The notes under the pieces: model-generated
The model's database searches: none
The model's input: only the letters and a program-made list of their open reading frames with translations
What the model was told of the DNA's origin: nothing
Source of the DNA: Tenericutes bacterium MO-XQ
GTDB lineage: Bacteria > Bacillota_I > Bacilli_A > Acholeplasmatales > Acholeplasmataceae
Length of the DNA: 64,000 nucleotides
Direction of reading: 5' to 3'
Assembly: GCA_002838185.1 (NCBI GenBank)
Contig: CP017949.1
Span: forward strand, 29,079 to 93,078
Position numbers and translations under genes: made by a program
In this document: piece after piece, positions 43,361 through 52,043 of the stretch
How the letters are laid out: each line of letters begins with the position of its first letter
How positions within the stretch are numbered: the first letter of the stretch is position 1

Positions 43361-43964
43361 ACTGACACCAAAAACCTGTACTTAATGTAAACTAAGATAT
43401 CTGCAGGAGGTATCTCATGAAAGATAAAAAGAAGAAGAATAGGTTATAGAGCAAAGAATTTAAGTTAAAGGTCGTTTTAGACATCATTGAAAATGAACTT
43501 TCATACAGCCAAGCAGCGCGAAAATACGATATGTATTTAACATCAGGGAGTCTAAATGATACATTGCCTGCTAGATGGGTTTATCAGTATAGACTTTATG
43601 GTAAAGAGCGTTTCTTTCAAACACCAAAAGATTATCGTAAGAATCCAATTAGAAAGTTCCATACACCATCAAAAGAGGTAGAACAAAATTTAGAACTCAA
43701 AGTCAAACATCTTGAAATGGAACTTGGATATACAAAAAAACTTATCGCCTTAGTCAAAAACAGGAACGAACAAACAAAGATACCGAGTAGTCAAGGAACT
43801 AAGGCGAAAATATGCATTAAAAGATCTACTTCTAATATCAGGACTTCCAAAGTGAAGTGTACCCTATCCAAGGGGTATTTACCTATACAATATAGGTTAA
43901 TGAAACAACGAATGATATAATAACTACAAAGAACATAAAGTACAAGAAAATGGTATCAGTTCAG
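43361..43964 (+). mobile_element. Internally deleted IS3-x element
   Basis: Left end GAACTGACACCAAAAACCTG and right end ...AATGGTATCAGTTCAG are inverted repeats. Inside, orfA starts at ATG 43417 but has an in-frame TAG at 43447-43449, then runs into a fused orfB C-terminus ('GYLPIQYRLMKQRMI', ending 43920); most of orfB is deleted. A non-autonomous derivative of about 600 bp. Confidence 0.85.
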
Positions 43965-43979
43965 AATCTAGTATTATAC

Positions 43980-44030
43980 TTGACAGAAATAATTCATTAG
44001 AATAAAATATGAATAGATGAACATATATTC
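43980..44030 (+). promoter_or_regulatory. Promoter and operator of the second metal operon
   Basis: TTGACA (43980-43985), 17-base spacer, TAAAAT (44003-44008), followed by TGAACATATATTCA, an ArsR-type inverted repeat at about 44017-44030. Confidence 0.8.
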
Positions 44031-44064
44031 AACTGAAATGTAATGTTCTTAGGAGGTGAACAAG

Positions 44065-44397
44065 ATGTGCTCTGACGGCAGCATCAATTCTTTCGATTTT
44101 GATTCTGTAAACCAAGCCAGTCGATTGTTTAAAATTATGTCAAATTTAAACCGGATTCGAATTATTGCCTTACTGAATGAAAATGATATGACAGTAACTG
44201 ATGTGAGCAAACAGCTGTCACTTGAACAGAGTGCGGTATCACATCAACTAAGATTACTTAAAGACGCTAATATTGTTGCTTCAACAACACGAGGAAAAGA
44301 GCGAATTTATCGTCTTGCAGATTCACACATTTACACAATTTTTGAACAAGCATTACAGCATGTAAGGGAGGTAAAACTACATGAAAAACGAGCATAA
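44065..44397 (+). CDS. ArsR/SmtB-family repressor 2
   Basis: A 110-residue winged-helix repressor: 'NRIRIIALLNENDMTVTDVSKQLSLEQSAVSHQLRLLKDANIV'-type DNA-binding core and C-terminal 'DSHIYTIFEQALQHV' matching the alpha-5 (NmtR/CzrA) metal site with His and Asp. It lacks the CadC-type Cys pair in helix alpha-3, so it probably senses a different ion (Zn, Co or Ni). ATG 44065 is used since AGGAGG (44051-44056) is 8 bases ahead. It overlaps the ATPase gene by 17 bases and should regulate it. Confidence 0.88.
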   Translation: MCSDGSINSFDFDSVNQASRLFKIMSNLNRIRIIALLNENDMTVTDVSKQLSLEQSAVSHQLRLLKDANIVASTTRGKERIYRLADSHIYTIFEQALQHVREVKLHEKRA

Positions 44398-46357
44398 CCA
44401 TTCTCATGATCATAAACATGAAGAAGGAAAAGAGCATAATCATAAGGTAAATGAACATACCGATCACGACCATGAAGGACACGAACACAGCCACGGAGGT
44501 GGAAATTCACTTATTTTATTCTTTATAGGACTAGCAGTTTATTTACTAGCAATGTTTGTAAACAATGATTTGTTTAAAAACATCATGTATCTATTGGCCC
44601 TCTTCCTTTCAGGTTATCATATTATCATAGAAGGAATTAAGGATACAGTTACTTTAACGATTAAAAGGAAACGGTTCACCCCAAATATCCACTTATTAAT
44701 GACGATTGCTGCTGCAGGTGCATTGATTATTGGTGAATACCGAGAAGCAGCACTTCTGATATTGATTTTCGCTGGAGCACATTTCCTTGAAGAATATGCA
44801 GAAGGAAAGAGCAAGAAGGATATCACAAATCTTCTCAAAATGAATCCAACCACTGCTCGATTAATTAATGAAAACGGTGAAATCGAGATTGTTGATGTTA
44901 GTGTATTAAAAGTTGGTGATCGTTTGAGCATTTTAACTGGGGATCAGATTCCGACTGATGGTATGGTAATTTCAGGGAAGTCTGCAGTTGACCAAGCTTC
45001 TATTACAGGTGAAAGTATTCCTGTTGATAAAGTAGCAGGTGATCCATTATTTGGAAGTACAATCAATGGAACAGGAACTTTAGTTATGGAAGTAACAAAA
45101 GAAAGTTCAGATACTGTGTTTGCAAAAATTGTTCAATTAGTTAGCCAGACTCAGAAGAGCATTTCTAAAACAGCAGCGATGATTAAGCGAATCGAGCCTG
45201 TATATGTGACAATTGTTATTTTGTTGGCTCCAGTATTCTATCTCTTAGGACTCTTCTTGTTCAAATGGACAGCGGAAACGAGTTTTTTCAGAACAATGGT
45301 CTTTCTGATTGGCGCATCACCATGTGCATTAGCGGCAACAGATATTCCAGCTACACTTTCTGCAATTAGTAATCTTGCGAAGCGTGGAGTATTATTCAAA
45401 GGTGGTTCATATTTGTCGAATCTATCTGATCTCGGCGCTGTTGCCTTTGATAAAACAGGAACACTCACACAAGGGAAGCCAGTGGTTACTGATACTTACT
45501 TTGTATCAAAAGTGAAAGAATACAAGAAACGCGAATATAACTCAATCATAGTATCGATGGAGAAAAAGTCAAATCACCCACTAGCGGATGCAATTATCAA
45601 TTATTATCATGATGTCGATACACTTGAATTTGATGTTGAAAATCTTGTTGGAGTTGGACTAAAAGCAACTTATGGTGATGCAAACTTTAGTATAGGGAAA
45701 CCTTCATCATACAAAACCATATCAGACGAAATCACAAAGCATACTGAAAAATATGAATTTGAAGGTAAAACAGTAGTTTACTTTGGTTCCAATGATGAAG
45801 TACTTGGGCTTATAGCCATTCAGGATGTTCCTAAAAAGAGTTCAAAGGAAGCAATACAATACTTCAAAGATAATAATATCCACACATTGATGATCACTGG
45901 AGATGCTCAACGAACTGGTGAAGCGATCGGCCGCCAACTTCAAATTGACGAAGTTCGTGCCAATGTTCTTCCAGAAGATAAATCTAAGATTATTACAGAT
46001 CTTAAGAAAAATTACTCTATTGTAGCGATGTTAGGAGATGGTGTAAATGATGCTCCTGCACTTGTTGCTGCCGATATCGGGGTTGCTATGGGCGAAGGAA
46101 CTGACATTGCCATTGATGCAGCTGATGCTGTCTTGATGAAAAATGATCTGAACAAATTCGCATATACACATAAAGTTGCAAAGAAATTGAGAAGCATCGT
46201 TATTCAAAATATTATCTTTTCGATGATTGTTGTACTCTTCCTAGTTACTGTTAATATTCTTGGGTTAATGAACATGTCATATGCAGTGTTGATTCATGAA
46301 GGAAGTACATTAGTAGTTATACTTAATGGACTTCGGTTACTCAAACAAGTCAATTGA
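44381..46357 (+). CDS. P1B-4-type heavy-metal exporting ATPase with His-rich tail
   Basis: A 658-residue efflux ATPase. Residues 1-40 are very His/Asp/Glu-rich ('HNHSHDHKHEEGKEHNH') and replace the usual HMA domain as metal-binding tail. Then six to eight membrane helices, the 'TGES' actuator motif, the membrane site 'GASPCALAA' (SPC, the P1B-4 signature instead of CPC), 'DKTGTLT' phosphorylation site, and 'GDGVNDAPAL'; the last helix has 'HEGSTLVVILNGLRLL', typical of P1B-4. Such pumps export Co, Zn, Ni or Fe. Controlled by the overlapping ArsR gene. Confidence 0.93.
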   Translation: MKNEHNHSHDHKHEEGKEHNHKVNEHTDHDHEGHEHSHGGGNSLILFFIGLAVYLLAMFVNNDLFKNIMYLLALFLSGYHIIIEGIKDTVTLTIKRKRFTPNIHLLMTIAAAGALIIGEYREAALLILIFAGAHFLEEYAEGKSKKDITNLLKMNPTTARLINENGEIEIVDVSVLKVGDRLSILTGDQIPTDGMVISGKSAVDQASITGESIPVDKVAGDPLFGSTINGTGTLVMEVTKESSDTVFAKIVQLVSQTQKSISKTAAMIKRIEPVYVTIVILLAPVFYLLGLFLFKWTAETSFFRTMVFLIGASPCALAATDIPATLSAISNLAKRGVLFKGGSYLSNLSDLGAVAFDKTGTLTQGKPVVTDTYFVSKVKEYKKREYNSIIVSMEKKSNHPLADAIINYYHDVDTLEFDVENLVGVGLKATYGDANFSIGKPSSYKTISDEITKHTEKYEFEGKTVVYFGSNDEVLGLIAIQDVPKKSSKEAIQYFKDNNIHTLMITGDAQRTGEAIGRQLQIDEVRANVLPEDKSKIITDLKKNYSIVAMLGDGVNDAPALVAADIGVAMGEGTDIAIDAADAVLMKNDLNKFAYTHKVAKKLRSIVIQNIIFSMIVVLFLVTVNILGLMNMSYAVLIHEGSTLVVILNGLRLLKQVN

Positions 46358-46416
46358 CGAGAAAATGTAAAATGATATATTGTGAAAAAACATTATGATA
46401 AAGGAGAGTTGGATTT

Positions 46417-46938
46417 ATCAAAACAACACAAAAAGCAATCATTACGAAAAGAACGAAAGCGATATTTGCAACGATTGTATTTGTTGCGATTCTCTTTGCA
46501 GTAGATCAGATACTAAAGATATATTTCTCGACAAACTACGGACTTAATGAAACTGAGACAGTTTTTGCTGGATTTCTAAATATTGGTTATATCAGAAACT
46601 ACGGTGTAGCATTTGGAATGTTTAGTGGAATGAAATGGACGATTGTTTTGATTGGATTAGTTATGAGCATCTTGATTAGTACTGTTCTTGTAAAATCAAA
46701 GCAGGTTTATATAAGGGTTGCGTTGGGATTAGTACTTGCCGGTGCAACTGGAAATCTGTTTGATCGGTTAAGTGTTGGCTATGTTATTGATTATTTGCAG
46801 ATGCCAATATTGCCGGTTGTTGGATCCACAATTTTCAACATATCCGATGTATATATTATTGTTGGGTGTGCAATTATTCTCTTTTTTGAAGTAAGAAACA
46901 AGCCTAATTCCAAAAATGACATGCCAGTTCAATTCTAG
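46417..46938 (+). CDS. lspA: Lipoprotein signal peptidase, start codon unclear
   Basis: About 173 residues of signal peptidase II: 'FAVDQILKIYF' near residue 34, 'IRNYGVAFG' near 62, 'GNLFDRLSVGYVIDYL' near 112 and 'FNISDVYII' near 137 with both catalytic Asp. Homology extends back to about 46417, but there is no ATG/GTG/TTG in frame there (codons read GGA TTT ATC AAA); AAGGAGAG lies at 46401-46408, so ATC or ATT-like initiation, or a start-codon mutation, is possible. The first in-frame ATG (46618) would remove one third of the protein. lspA genes accompany metal-resistance ATPases in several Firmicutes elements. Confidence 0.75.
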   Translation: MKTTQKAIITKRTKAIFATIVFVAILFAVDQILKIYFSTNYGLNETETVFAGFLNIGYIRNYGVAFGMFSGMKWTIVLIGLVMSILISTVLVKSKQVYIRVALGLVLAGATGNLFDRLSVGYVIDYLQMPILPVVGSTIFNISDVYIIVGCAIILFFEVRNKPNSKNDMPVQF

Positions 46939-47126
46939 TATTAAATGTAAGCCAACAATGGAAATTATACGCAAAGTGAGGTATGGTTTCCATTTTTCTT
47001 TTGCTTGTTGAGGAACATCAGGATTTGGAGAGACTCAATCAAAATCAGAAAAGCCCGATGTAATCGTCAGTATGGTTTTAATAGTGCTAATACACAGTAA
47101 GAAATAGAAGGAGAAAAAAGAATTCA

Positions 47127-47177
47127 GTGAAAAAGAAAATTGCATTGTATTTGTCCCAAGCAAAGATTGATGAAATT
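47127..47177 (+). pseudogene. Stub of a gene cut by IS3-x
   Basis: GAAGGAG followed by GTG 47127 and 17 residues ('KKKIALYLSQAKIDEIE') up to the IS3-x left end. Too short to identify. The 190 bases between lspA and this stub hold nothing recognised. Confidence 0.35.
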
Positions 47178-47382
47178 GAACTGATACCAAAAACCTGTAC
47201 TTAGTGTAAACTAATATATATGCAGGAGGCATCATATGAAGGATAAAAAGAAAAAGAATAGACTATGGAGCGGAGATTTTAAACTTAAAGTGGTCCTAGA
47301 TATCATTGAAAATGAACTCTCATACAGTCAAGCAGCACGTAAATATGATATGTATCTATCATCAGGAAGTCTAAATGATACT
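47178..47382 (+). mobile_element. IS3-x 5' fragment
   Basis: Left end GAACTGATACCAAAAACCTG plus the first 49 codons of orfA from ATG 47236 ('KDKKKKNRLWSGDFKLKVV' to 'SGSLNDT'); here the codon that is TAG at 43447 is an intact TGG. It is cut exactly where another copy of the left end begins. Confidence 0.85.
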
Positions 47383-47456
47383 GAACTGATACCAAAAACC
47401 TGTACTTAGTGTAAACTAGAATATATGCAGGAGGCATCATATGAAGGATAAAAAGA
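47383..47456 (+). mobile_element. Second IS3-x left end in tandem
   Basis: GAACTGATACCAAAAACCTG again, with the orfA start (ATG 47441) and 5-6 codons, then a direct junction into cadA sequence. Tandem left ends can arise by one-ended transposition or recombination between copies. Confidence 0.8.
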
Positions 47457-48190
47457 AATTGTATCAGATATAAAAGAAGTTTCGGGTCATGGTATAAAAG
47501 CTAAGGTTAATAGCGATGAAGTATTGGTAGGAAATGCTCGTTTAATGGAAAGAGAAAATATTTCATTTGAAGAATCATCTGCATTAGGGTCTATCTTGTA
47601 TATCGCTATTAATAAAAAATATGTTGGTAATATTGTTGTATCTGACCAAATTAAAAAAGATTCAAAAGAAGCAATAAAGCTATTGAAAGCATTAGGAGTT
47701 AAGAAAACCATAATGCTAACAGGAGATAAAAAATCTGTTGCAACTAGTGTTGGCAAAGCATTAGGGTTAGATGAGATTCACGCTGAATTACTTCCTGAAG
47801 ATAAATTAAATAAAGTCGAAGAACTTTTAAACAGTAAGTCAAAACGAGGTAAGCTCTTCTTTGTTGGAGATGGTATAAATGATACACCAGTACTTGCAAG
47901 AGCTGATATCGGGATTGCAATGGGTGGACTTGGTGCAGATGCCGCAATTGATGTAGCAGACATTGTTATTATGACAGATGAGCCATCAAAAATTGTAACT
48001 GCGGTAAAAATTGCTAGACGAACAAGAAAAAATTGTATGGCAAAACATCATATTAGCATTAGGTGTTAAAGCCTTCTTCTTAGTTCTTGGTGCATTTGGA
48101 ATAGCAACAATGTGGGAAGCCGTTATTGCTGATGTAGGCGTCTCGTTGATAGCAATCCTAAATGCAATGAGGGTGCTAAAAAATAAGTAG
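47457..48190 (+). pseudogene. cadA: 3' part of a cadA-like P-type ATPase with a frameshift
   Basis: The frame reads 'VSDIKEVSGHGIKAKV', 'MLTGDKKSVATSVGKALG' and 'FVGDGINDTPVLARADIGIAMG', the nucleotide-binding half of CadA/ZntA. An A-run near 48023-48031 shifts the frame: the last part ('IILALGVKAFFLVLGAFG', 'VSLIAILNAMRVLKNK') is in another frame, ending at 48190. With the stub at 43276 it would make one gene lacking its membrane core. Dead copy. Confidence 0.85.
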
Positions 48191-48671
48191 AGTGTCAATT
48201 TGTAAAAGGATAGAAAGCATCACACAGTAGAGTAAATGGGGCCTAAACCCTATAAAGCACTGTTGCAATAAAGAGATTAACAACATAATTAGAAGTAAAA
48301 ACCAATAAATATGTTATTAAGGTATTTTAGACAGATTTTAACCATGTAAAGGTAAACATATTTCATGCAATTTTGATGTTTCTTTAATACATACAAGGTC
48401 GATTTTGCAAGCAATACGGTTTTTTCAACGCAGATTGAATGAGACAACATATTATTAAAAGTGACGGAAAATGGACAAACCTAATTGGACAAACAATTAT
48501 ATTGTTTTTATAGTATAATTGTAATAATCAGTTATCTCTTTATGACTTATCAAAATATGAACTTTTAGCATTATTTATAGTAAACTTAGTCTAGAGGTTG
48601 TAGTAAAGTTAGTCTAGAGGTTATCGAAAACAGTGATAAAGTCCATAAAGACAAGACAATTTGACATACAA
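48191..48671. other. Intergenic stretch with no recognised gene
   Basis: No credible coding region or RNA gene. A TATAAT-containing segment near 48513 (TAGTATAAT) could be a promoter. The stretch leads into repeat R3. Confidence 0.3.
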
Positions 48672-48904
48672 GGGTTTGATACCCAACAATAAGTAGATAG
48701 TGGAAGACCCCATTTTGACACAATGAAATTGCTGCTAGAAAAAGTCGAAAAATAAAACCTCTAAACTAAGCCATAATTCAGGGGTGTAATTTTTTCGGGT
48801 GGGGGTGTAAAAATTTCCGTTAGGGGTGTAAAATTGTATCAAAATAGGTCATACAACCCATATTGAAAGCATAGGTTTGATACAATTGTATCAGGCCTTT
48901 TTTT
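48672..48904 (+). repeat. Array repeat R3 (233 bp)
   Basis: Starts GGGTTTGATACCC; GGGTGTAA boxes at 48782, 48803 and 48824 (21-bp period); terminal hairpin GGTTTGATAC / GTATCAGGCC (two G-U pairs) with a T-run. Its last about 40 bases are repeated at 50415, after the next two genes. The 300 bases that follow (48905-49204) hold no recognised gene. Confidence 0.85.
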
Positions 48905-49204
48905 GCGCTATATAGGGCCGTTTCTCCTTTTCTTTAATATTCGATGCACTAAAAAGTAATTAATTTTTCCCGTATTTTGAATGTTTGAATAGAATTTCTA
49001 CACGATTACATTTCAATTTACACGATTTAAAATGGATTTACACGATTATATTTTTTAGAAGATTTCTATTGAGTTGTAGTGTATAATATAACTGTTGTTT
49101 GGCTAAAAATAGCTTATGCAACTTTCCGTTGCTAAATTGTAAGTACATCTATTCTTGAGTAAATTAGTTCTTTTATATAGTATTGAATCAAAGGAGGAGT
49201 TATC

Positions 49205-49534
49205 ATGGAATATTTTGGATTGAAATTACAAACGTTAAGAAAAAAAGCATCAATGTCACAAGATGATTTAGCTTCATTAATTGGTGTTAGTAGACAGGCA
49301 ATTAGTAAATGGGAAAGATCAGATGGATTACCTGACTTATATAATGTGAAGAAAATTGCTGAAGTATTTAATATCACTATAGATGAGTTGATGGATATTG
49401 AAATCAAACCAATTGATAAGGATAAAATAAAAACCAACAAATTGGCACTTGCATTTTTAACAATACCAGGAGTGATACTTGGATTCTTATCAATTATTGC
49501 TCTTATAGGTTTTATTGGGGGTGTAATTATATGA
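49205..49534 (+). CDS. XRE-family regulator with a C-terminal membrane helix
   Basis: A 109-residue protein: HTH of the XRE type ('MSQDDLASLIGVSRQAISKWERSDGLPD') at residues 17-45, then a short linker and one or two hydrophobic helices ('LAFLTIPGVILGFLSIIALIGFIGGVII'). It overlaps the following membrane-protein gene by 4 bases, so the pair is co-expressed and may form a membrane-tethered switch. GGAGGAG at 49192-49198. The two-gene cassette lies between repeat R3 and a copy of R3's tail. Confidence 0.75.
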   Translation: MEYFGLKLQTLRKKASMSQDDLASLIGVSRQAISKWERSDGLPDLYNVKKIAEVFNITIDELMDIEIKPIDKDKIKTNKLALAFLTIPGVILGFLSIIALIGFIGGVII

Positions 49535-50397
49535 TTGTTCAAGGAGGATTTACTTTCACAACATTATTTGGTTTAATCATACCTGTTATCGGTGTAACAT
49601 ATTTGTTTTCTCTTTATAATCTTTATATAGGTAGAAATCCTCAAAAACACAAATACATTGTACTTGGGTTGAATTTTGCTTTTCTATTCGTATATATTGT
49701 TTTGTTATTCAATATACCTGAGTATAATCATATCCGACTTATCGTATTACTTATCTTGATTTTGGGTATCATCGTTCTAGGTATTGTTGGTGGATTCATG
49801 TACGAACAAGAACGCAGTAGAAATTATATCGATAAGTATGCTCATATAACAAAAAAATTAACGTTGATTCTAAAATTTACATATGGATTTGTTGGAGTTG
49901 TTTTTGTAACGTTCTTATCGTATACTTTACTGACACATGAAATACAAGTTGTAAATAGAATTTCATATCATTATGAACTAGGAGATGATCTTGGTGCACC
50001 TTTATATGGTTATTTAGAGGTGTCTATAGATGATGAAGCCACTATGATTGTTGAAGGGATTCACTTAGATTATTCAATTGAGGATATCAATCAGGTTGAA
50101 GTTTATGTTAATGATACATTGATACATAGTAGTGTTAATATTGAAGGATTTCTACTGAATGAAAATTATAATAGCGCGTATATTGAAGTAATCGATGAAC
50201 AGCCAGAGCAAGGATTTCTGTTAAATTATGAATTCGAGTATGACTTTGATTCAATGAAAGATTTTGGATCATCAGTAAACATAAGGATAGTGTTAACTAC
50301 ACATGACAATGAATATACTTATGAGTATTCCAATGTAGATTATAGTTATGGATATCAAAACAAGCTTGTACCAATCTGGGTGAAGGAAGAAAATTAA
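49531..50397 (+). CDS. Membrane protein partnered with the XRE regulator
   Basis: A 288-residue protein with about four membrane helices in the first half (residues 5-30, 45-62, 70-90, 120-140) and a beta-rich outside domain of about 140 residues. No family recognised. Stop/start overlap with the regulator supports a joint role, such as ligand sensing. Confidence 0.6.
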   Translation: MIVQGGFTFTTLFGLIIPVIGVTYLFSLYNLYIGRNPQKHKYIVLGLNFAFLFVYIVLLFNIPEYNHIRLIVLLILILGIIVLGIVGGFMYEQERSRNYIDKYAHITKKLTLILKFTYGFVGVVFVTFLSYTLLTHEIQVVNRISYHYELGDDLGAPLYGYLEVSIDDEATMIVEGIHLDYSIEDINQVEVYVNDTLIHSSVNIEGFLLNENYNSAYIEVIDEQPEQGFLLNYEFEYDFDSMKDFGSSVNIRIVLTTHDNEYTYEYSNVDYSYGYQNKLVPIWVKEEN

Positions 50398-50412
50398 AGT
50401 TAGAATTTTAAA

Positions 50413-50455
50413 TTGAGGTTTGATACAATTGTATCAGGCCTTTTTTTGCGCTATA
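50413..50455 (+). repeat. Partial array repeat (terminal hairpin of R3 type)
   Basis: GAGGTTTGATACAATTGTAT and on to TTTTTTTGCGCTATATA is an almost exact copy of the last 40 bases of R3 (48874-48914). The XRE cassette is therefore flanked by direct repeats. It also serves as terminator for the cassette. Confidence 0.85.
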
Positions 50456-50557
50456 TAAGGACGTTTCGACTTTTGTGCACTGCTACGAAAAAGTAGGACA
50501 CATTCCCCCTCCCTTTCCAACAATAATGTAGTATAATAACACGAAGGAGTTGATAAT

Positions 50558-50868
50558 GTGGTAAATCAATACAGTTTAGACTTTAAACTTAAAATAGTAA
50601 AGATGATCTTGAATGAAAATATATCGAAACATCAAATAGAACGAACATATAGTGTAGCTAGGAAAACACAAAGAGAGTGGGTACGTAAGTATCAAGCTGA
50701 GGGTATAAGTGGATTAGTAAGTAAGAGAAAAATCAAAGATCAGATTCCAACAAATCAGGAACCTGAATCAATTGAATCTTTAAAACATGAAATTCTTATG
50801 CTTAAGGTAGAAATAGAGAGGTTAAAAAGAGGGTATTCAAGTGAAGAGGCAAATTATGTAAAAAAAAA
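50558..50868 (+). CDS. IS3-family transposase OrfA
   Basis: About 103 residues with an HTH ('LDFKLKIVKMILNENISKHQIERTYSVARKTQREWV') and a C-terminal leucine-zipper-like helix ('LKHEILMLKVEIERLKRG'). GTG start at 50558 after AAGGAG. Its last codons run into the A-tract, where IS1595 copy 2 now begins, so frameshifting to orfB is impossible in this copy. Confidence 0.85.
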
Positions 50869-50897
50869 CTGACCTTTGGTGAAAAAAGTTGATAGAC

Positions 50898-51806
50898 TTA
50901 TCTATTCTCCAAAATATCAGTAATACCTTTATCATTTAAATATGTTTCGTAATTAATTGTCTTTCTGACACTTTTAACTCTTCTCAATAAATCAACACTC
51001 ATTTCATTTTTCAATGAAATTTGTTGTCTTATGTTTTTAATATGATGTGAAGCTAGGTAGTTTTGTCTGTATACAAAAAAGTTTAAATAGTGTTGAATAT
51101 TCTTCAATTTAAACCCTGCATGTTTGAACAAGTATCTTTTTATATTGCTATGATAGGAATCCACCATATCTGTAGAATACTTCATAGAGACATCTTTACG
51201 GGCATTTATTTTTTCACAAGGGAACTGATTCATAAATTGATACTGTTTGGTGTTACCGTCATGAATAAACATCTTTGGGTATTGTACATTTTCATTAAAT
51301 AGATCTATATAGTGATGTGGAAGTGCCATTGCTCTAGATGAAACTTTAGCTACAGATATACCTTCCAAATTAATCATTGTAATGATACATAATTGATTAA
51401 AAGAGAGACCTCTAATGTCTTTACCATCGGGTCTATAGATTTTAAATTGCTTTTCTCTAATACTAACAAATGTTTCATCAATAAGAATCGTACCAGTAAG
51501 TCTAATACTTGACTGATAAGTTGAAAGCGCGTGAAATACTAGATACCTATGATAATGTACAGTCTTGATATCTATGTTCATATTCCTTGCGATAACTTCA
51601 AGGGTTACATCGTCTATCATATAACCAATGAATTTTTTGATTTGATAATCACTGAAATGTAAATGCTTGGTTGTAGAATGATTTTGTATAAATGTTTTTA
51701 GACACTGTTTGCATTTATATCTTTGCACATGATGTTTGTCTTTTCCATTTTTTATGAGTGAATCGATCGATCCACATTTTGGACATGTTTGGCTATTCAA
51801 TTTCAT
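50898..51806 (-). CDS. IS1595-family transposase, copy 2
   Basis: A 302-residue transposase collinear with the one at 33116: zinc ribbon 'CPKCGSIDS' / 'YKCKQCLKTF', HTH 'EVIARNMNIDIKTVHYH', catalytic Asp in 'ILIDETFVSI' and 'MFIHDGNTKQ', and 'DSYHSNIKRYLFKHAGF'. Full length and apparently intact. The two copies are clearly diverged, so they arrived separately or long ago. Confidence 0.92.
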   Translation of the reverse strand: MKLNSQTCPKCGSIDSLIKNGKDKHHVQRYKCKQCLKTFIQNHSTTKHLHFSDYQIKKFIGYMIDDVTLEVIARNMNIDIKTVHYHRYLVFHALSTYQSSIRLTGTILIDETFVSIREKQFKIYRPDGKDIRGLSFNQLCIITMINLEGISVAKVSSRAMALPHHYIDLFNENVQYPKMFIHDGNTKQYQFMNQFPCEKINARKDVSMKYSTDMVDSYHSNIKRYLFKHAGFKLKNIQHYLNFFVYRQNYLASHHIKNIRQQISLKNEMSVDLLRRVKSVRKTINYETYLNDKGITDILENR

Positions 51807-51809
51807 ATG

Positions 51810-51925
51810 ACGTTCCGTATACTACAAAAGCGAGTATTTCATCCCAAAGGAACGTCGCCAAACAATCCAAGGATAAAATACTCGCTTTTGTAGTTCTTTT
51901 TCATGATTGTTTGGCATAATTATTA
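51810..51925 (-). promoter_or_regulatory. Interlocking-hairpin leader of IS1595 copy 2
   Basis: Read on the - strand the order is A (51905-51915), B (51871-51894), A' (51856-51867), C (51849-51855), B' (51821-51844), C' (51810-51816). A/A' is 11 bp, B/B' 24 bp, C/C' 7 bp. Compared with copy 1 the A pair shows a compensatory change (CAATT/AATTG to CAATC/GATTG). TGTTATAAT lies upstream of A as in copy 1. Confidence 0.75.
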
Positions 51926-52043
51926 TAACATTTTTAAGTTAAATTTTATTTTTAAAAAGATATTCATACTTATTTGCTCTATCTAGAGAACAACTGACTT
52001 TGTATCAACTTTTTTCACCAAAGGTCAGAAAAAAAAACAAATC

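Larger units (their letters stand above)
50869..52028 (-). mobile_element. IS1595-family element, copy 2 (1160 bp)
   Basis: 26-bp terminal inverted repeats starting CTGACCTTTGGTGAAAAAAG at 50869 and ending at 52028, flanked on both sides by nine A (50860-50868, 52029-52037). Different end sequence from copy 1 but the same start 'CTGA..TTTGGTGA', transposase family and leader. Inserted in the frameshift A-tract of the IS3 element. Confidence 0.92.

Noticed and set aside
46618..46938. lspA starting at ATG 46618
   Set aside because: Would omit the first membrane helix and the conserved 'VDQILK' region, which are present upstream in frame.
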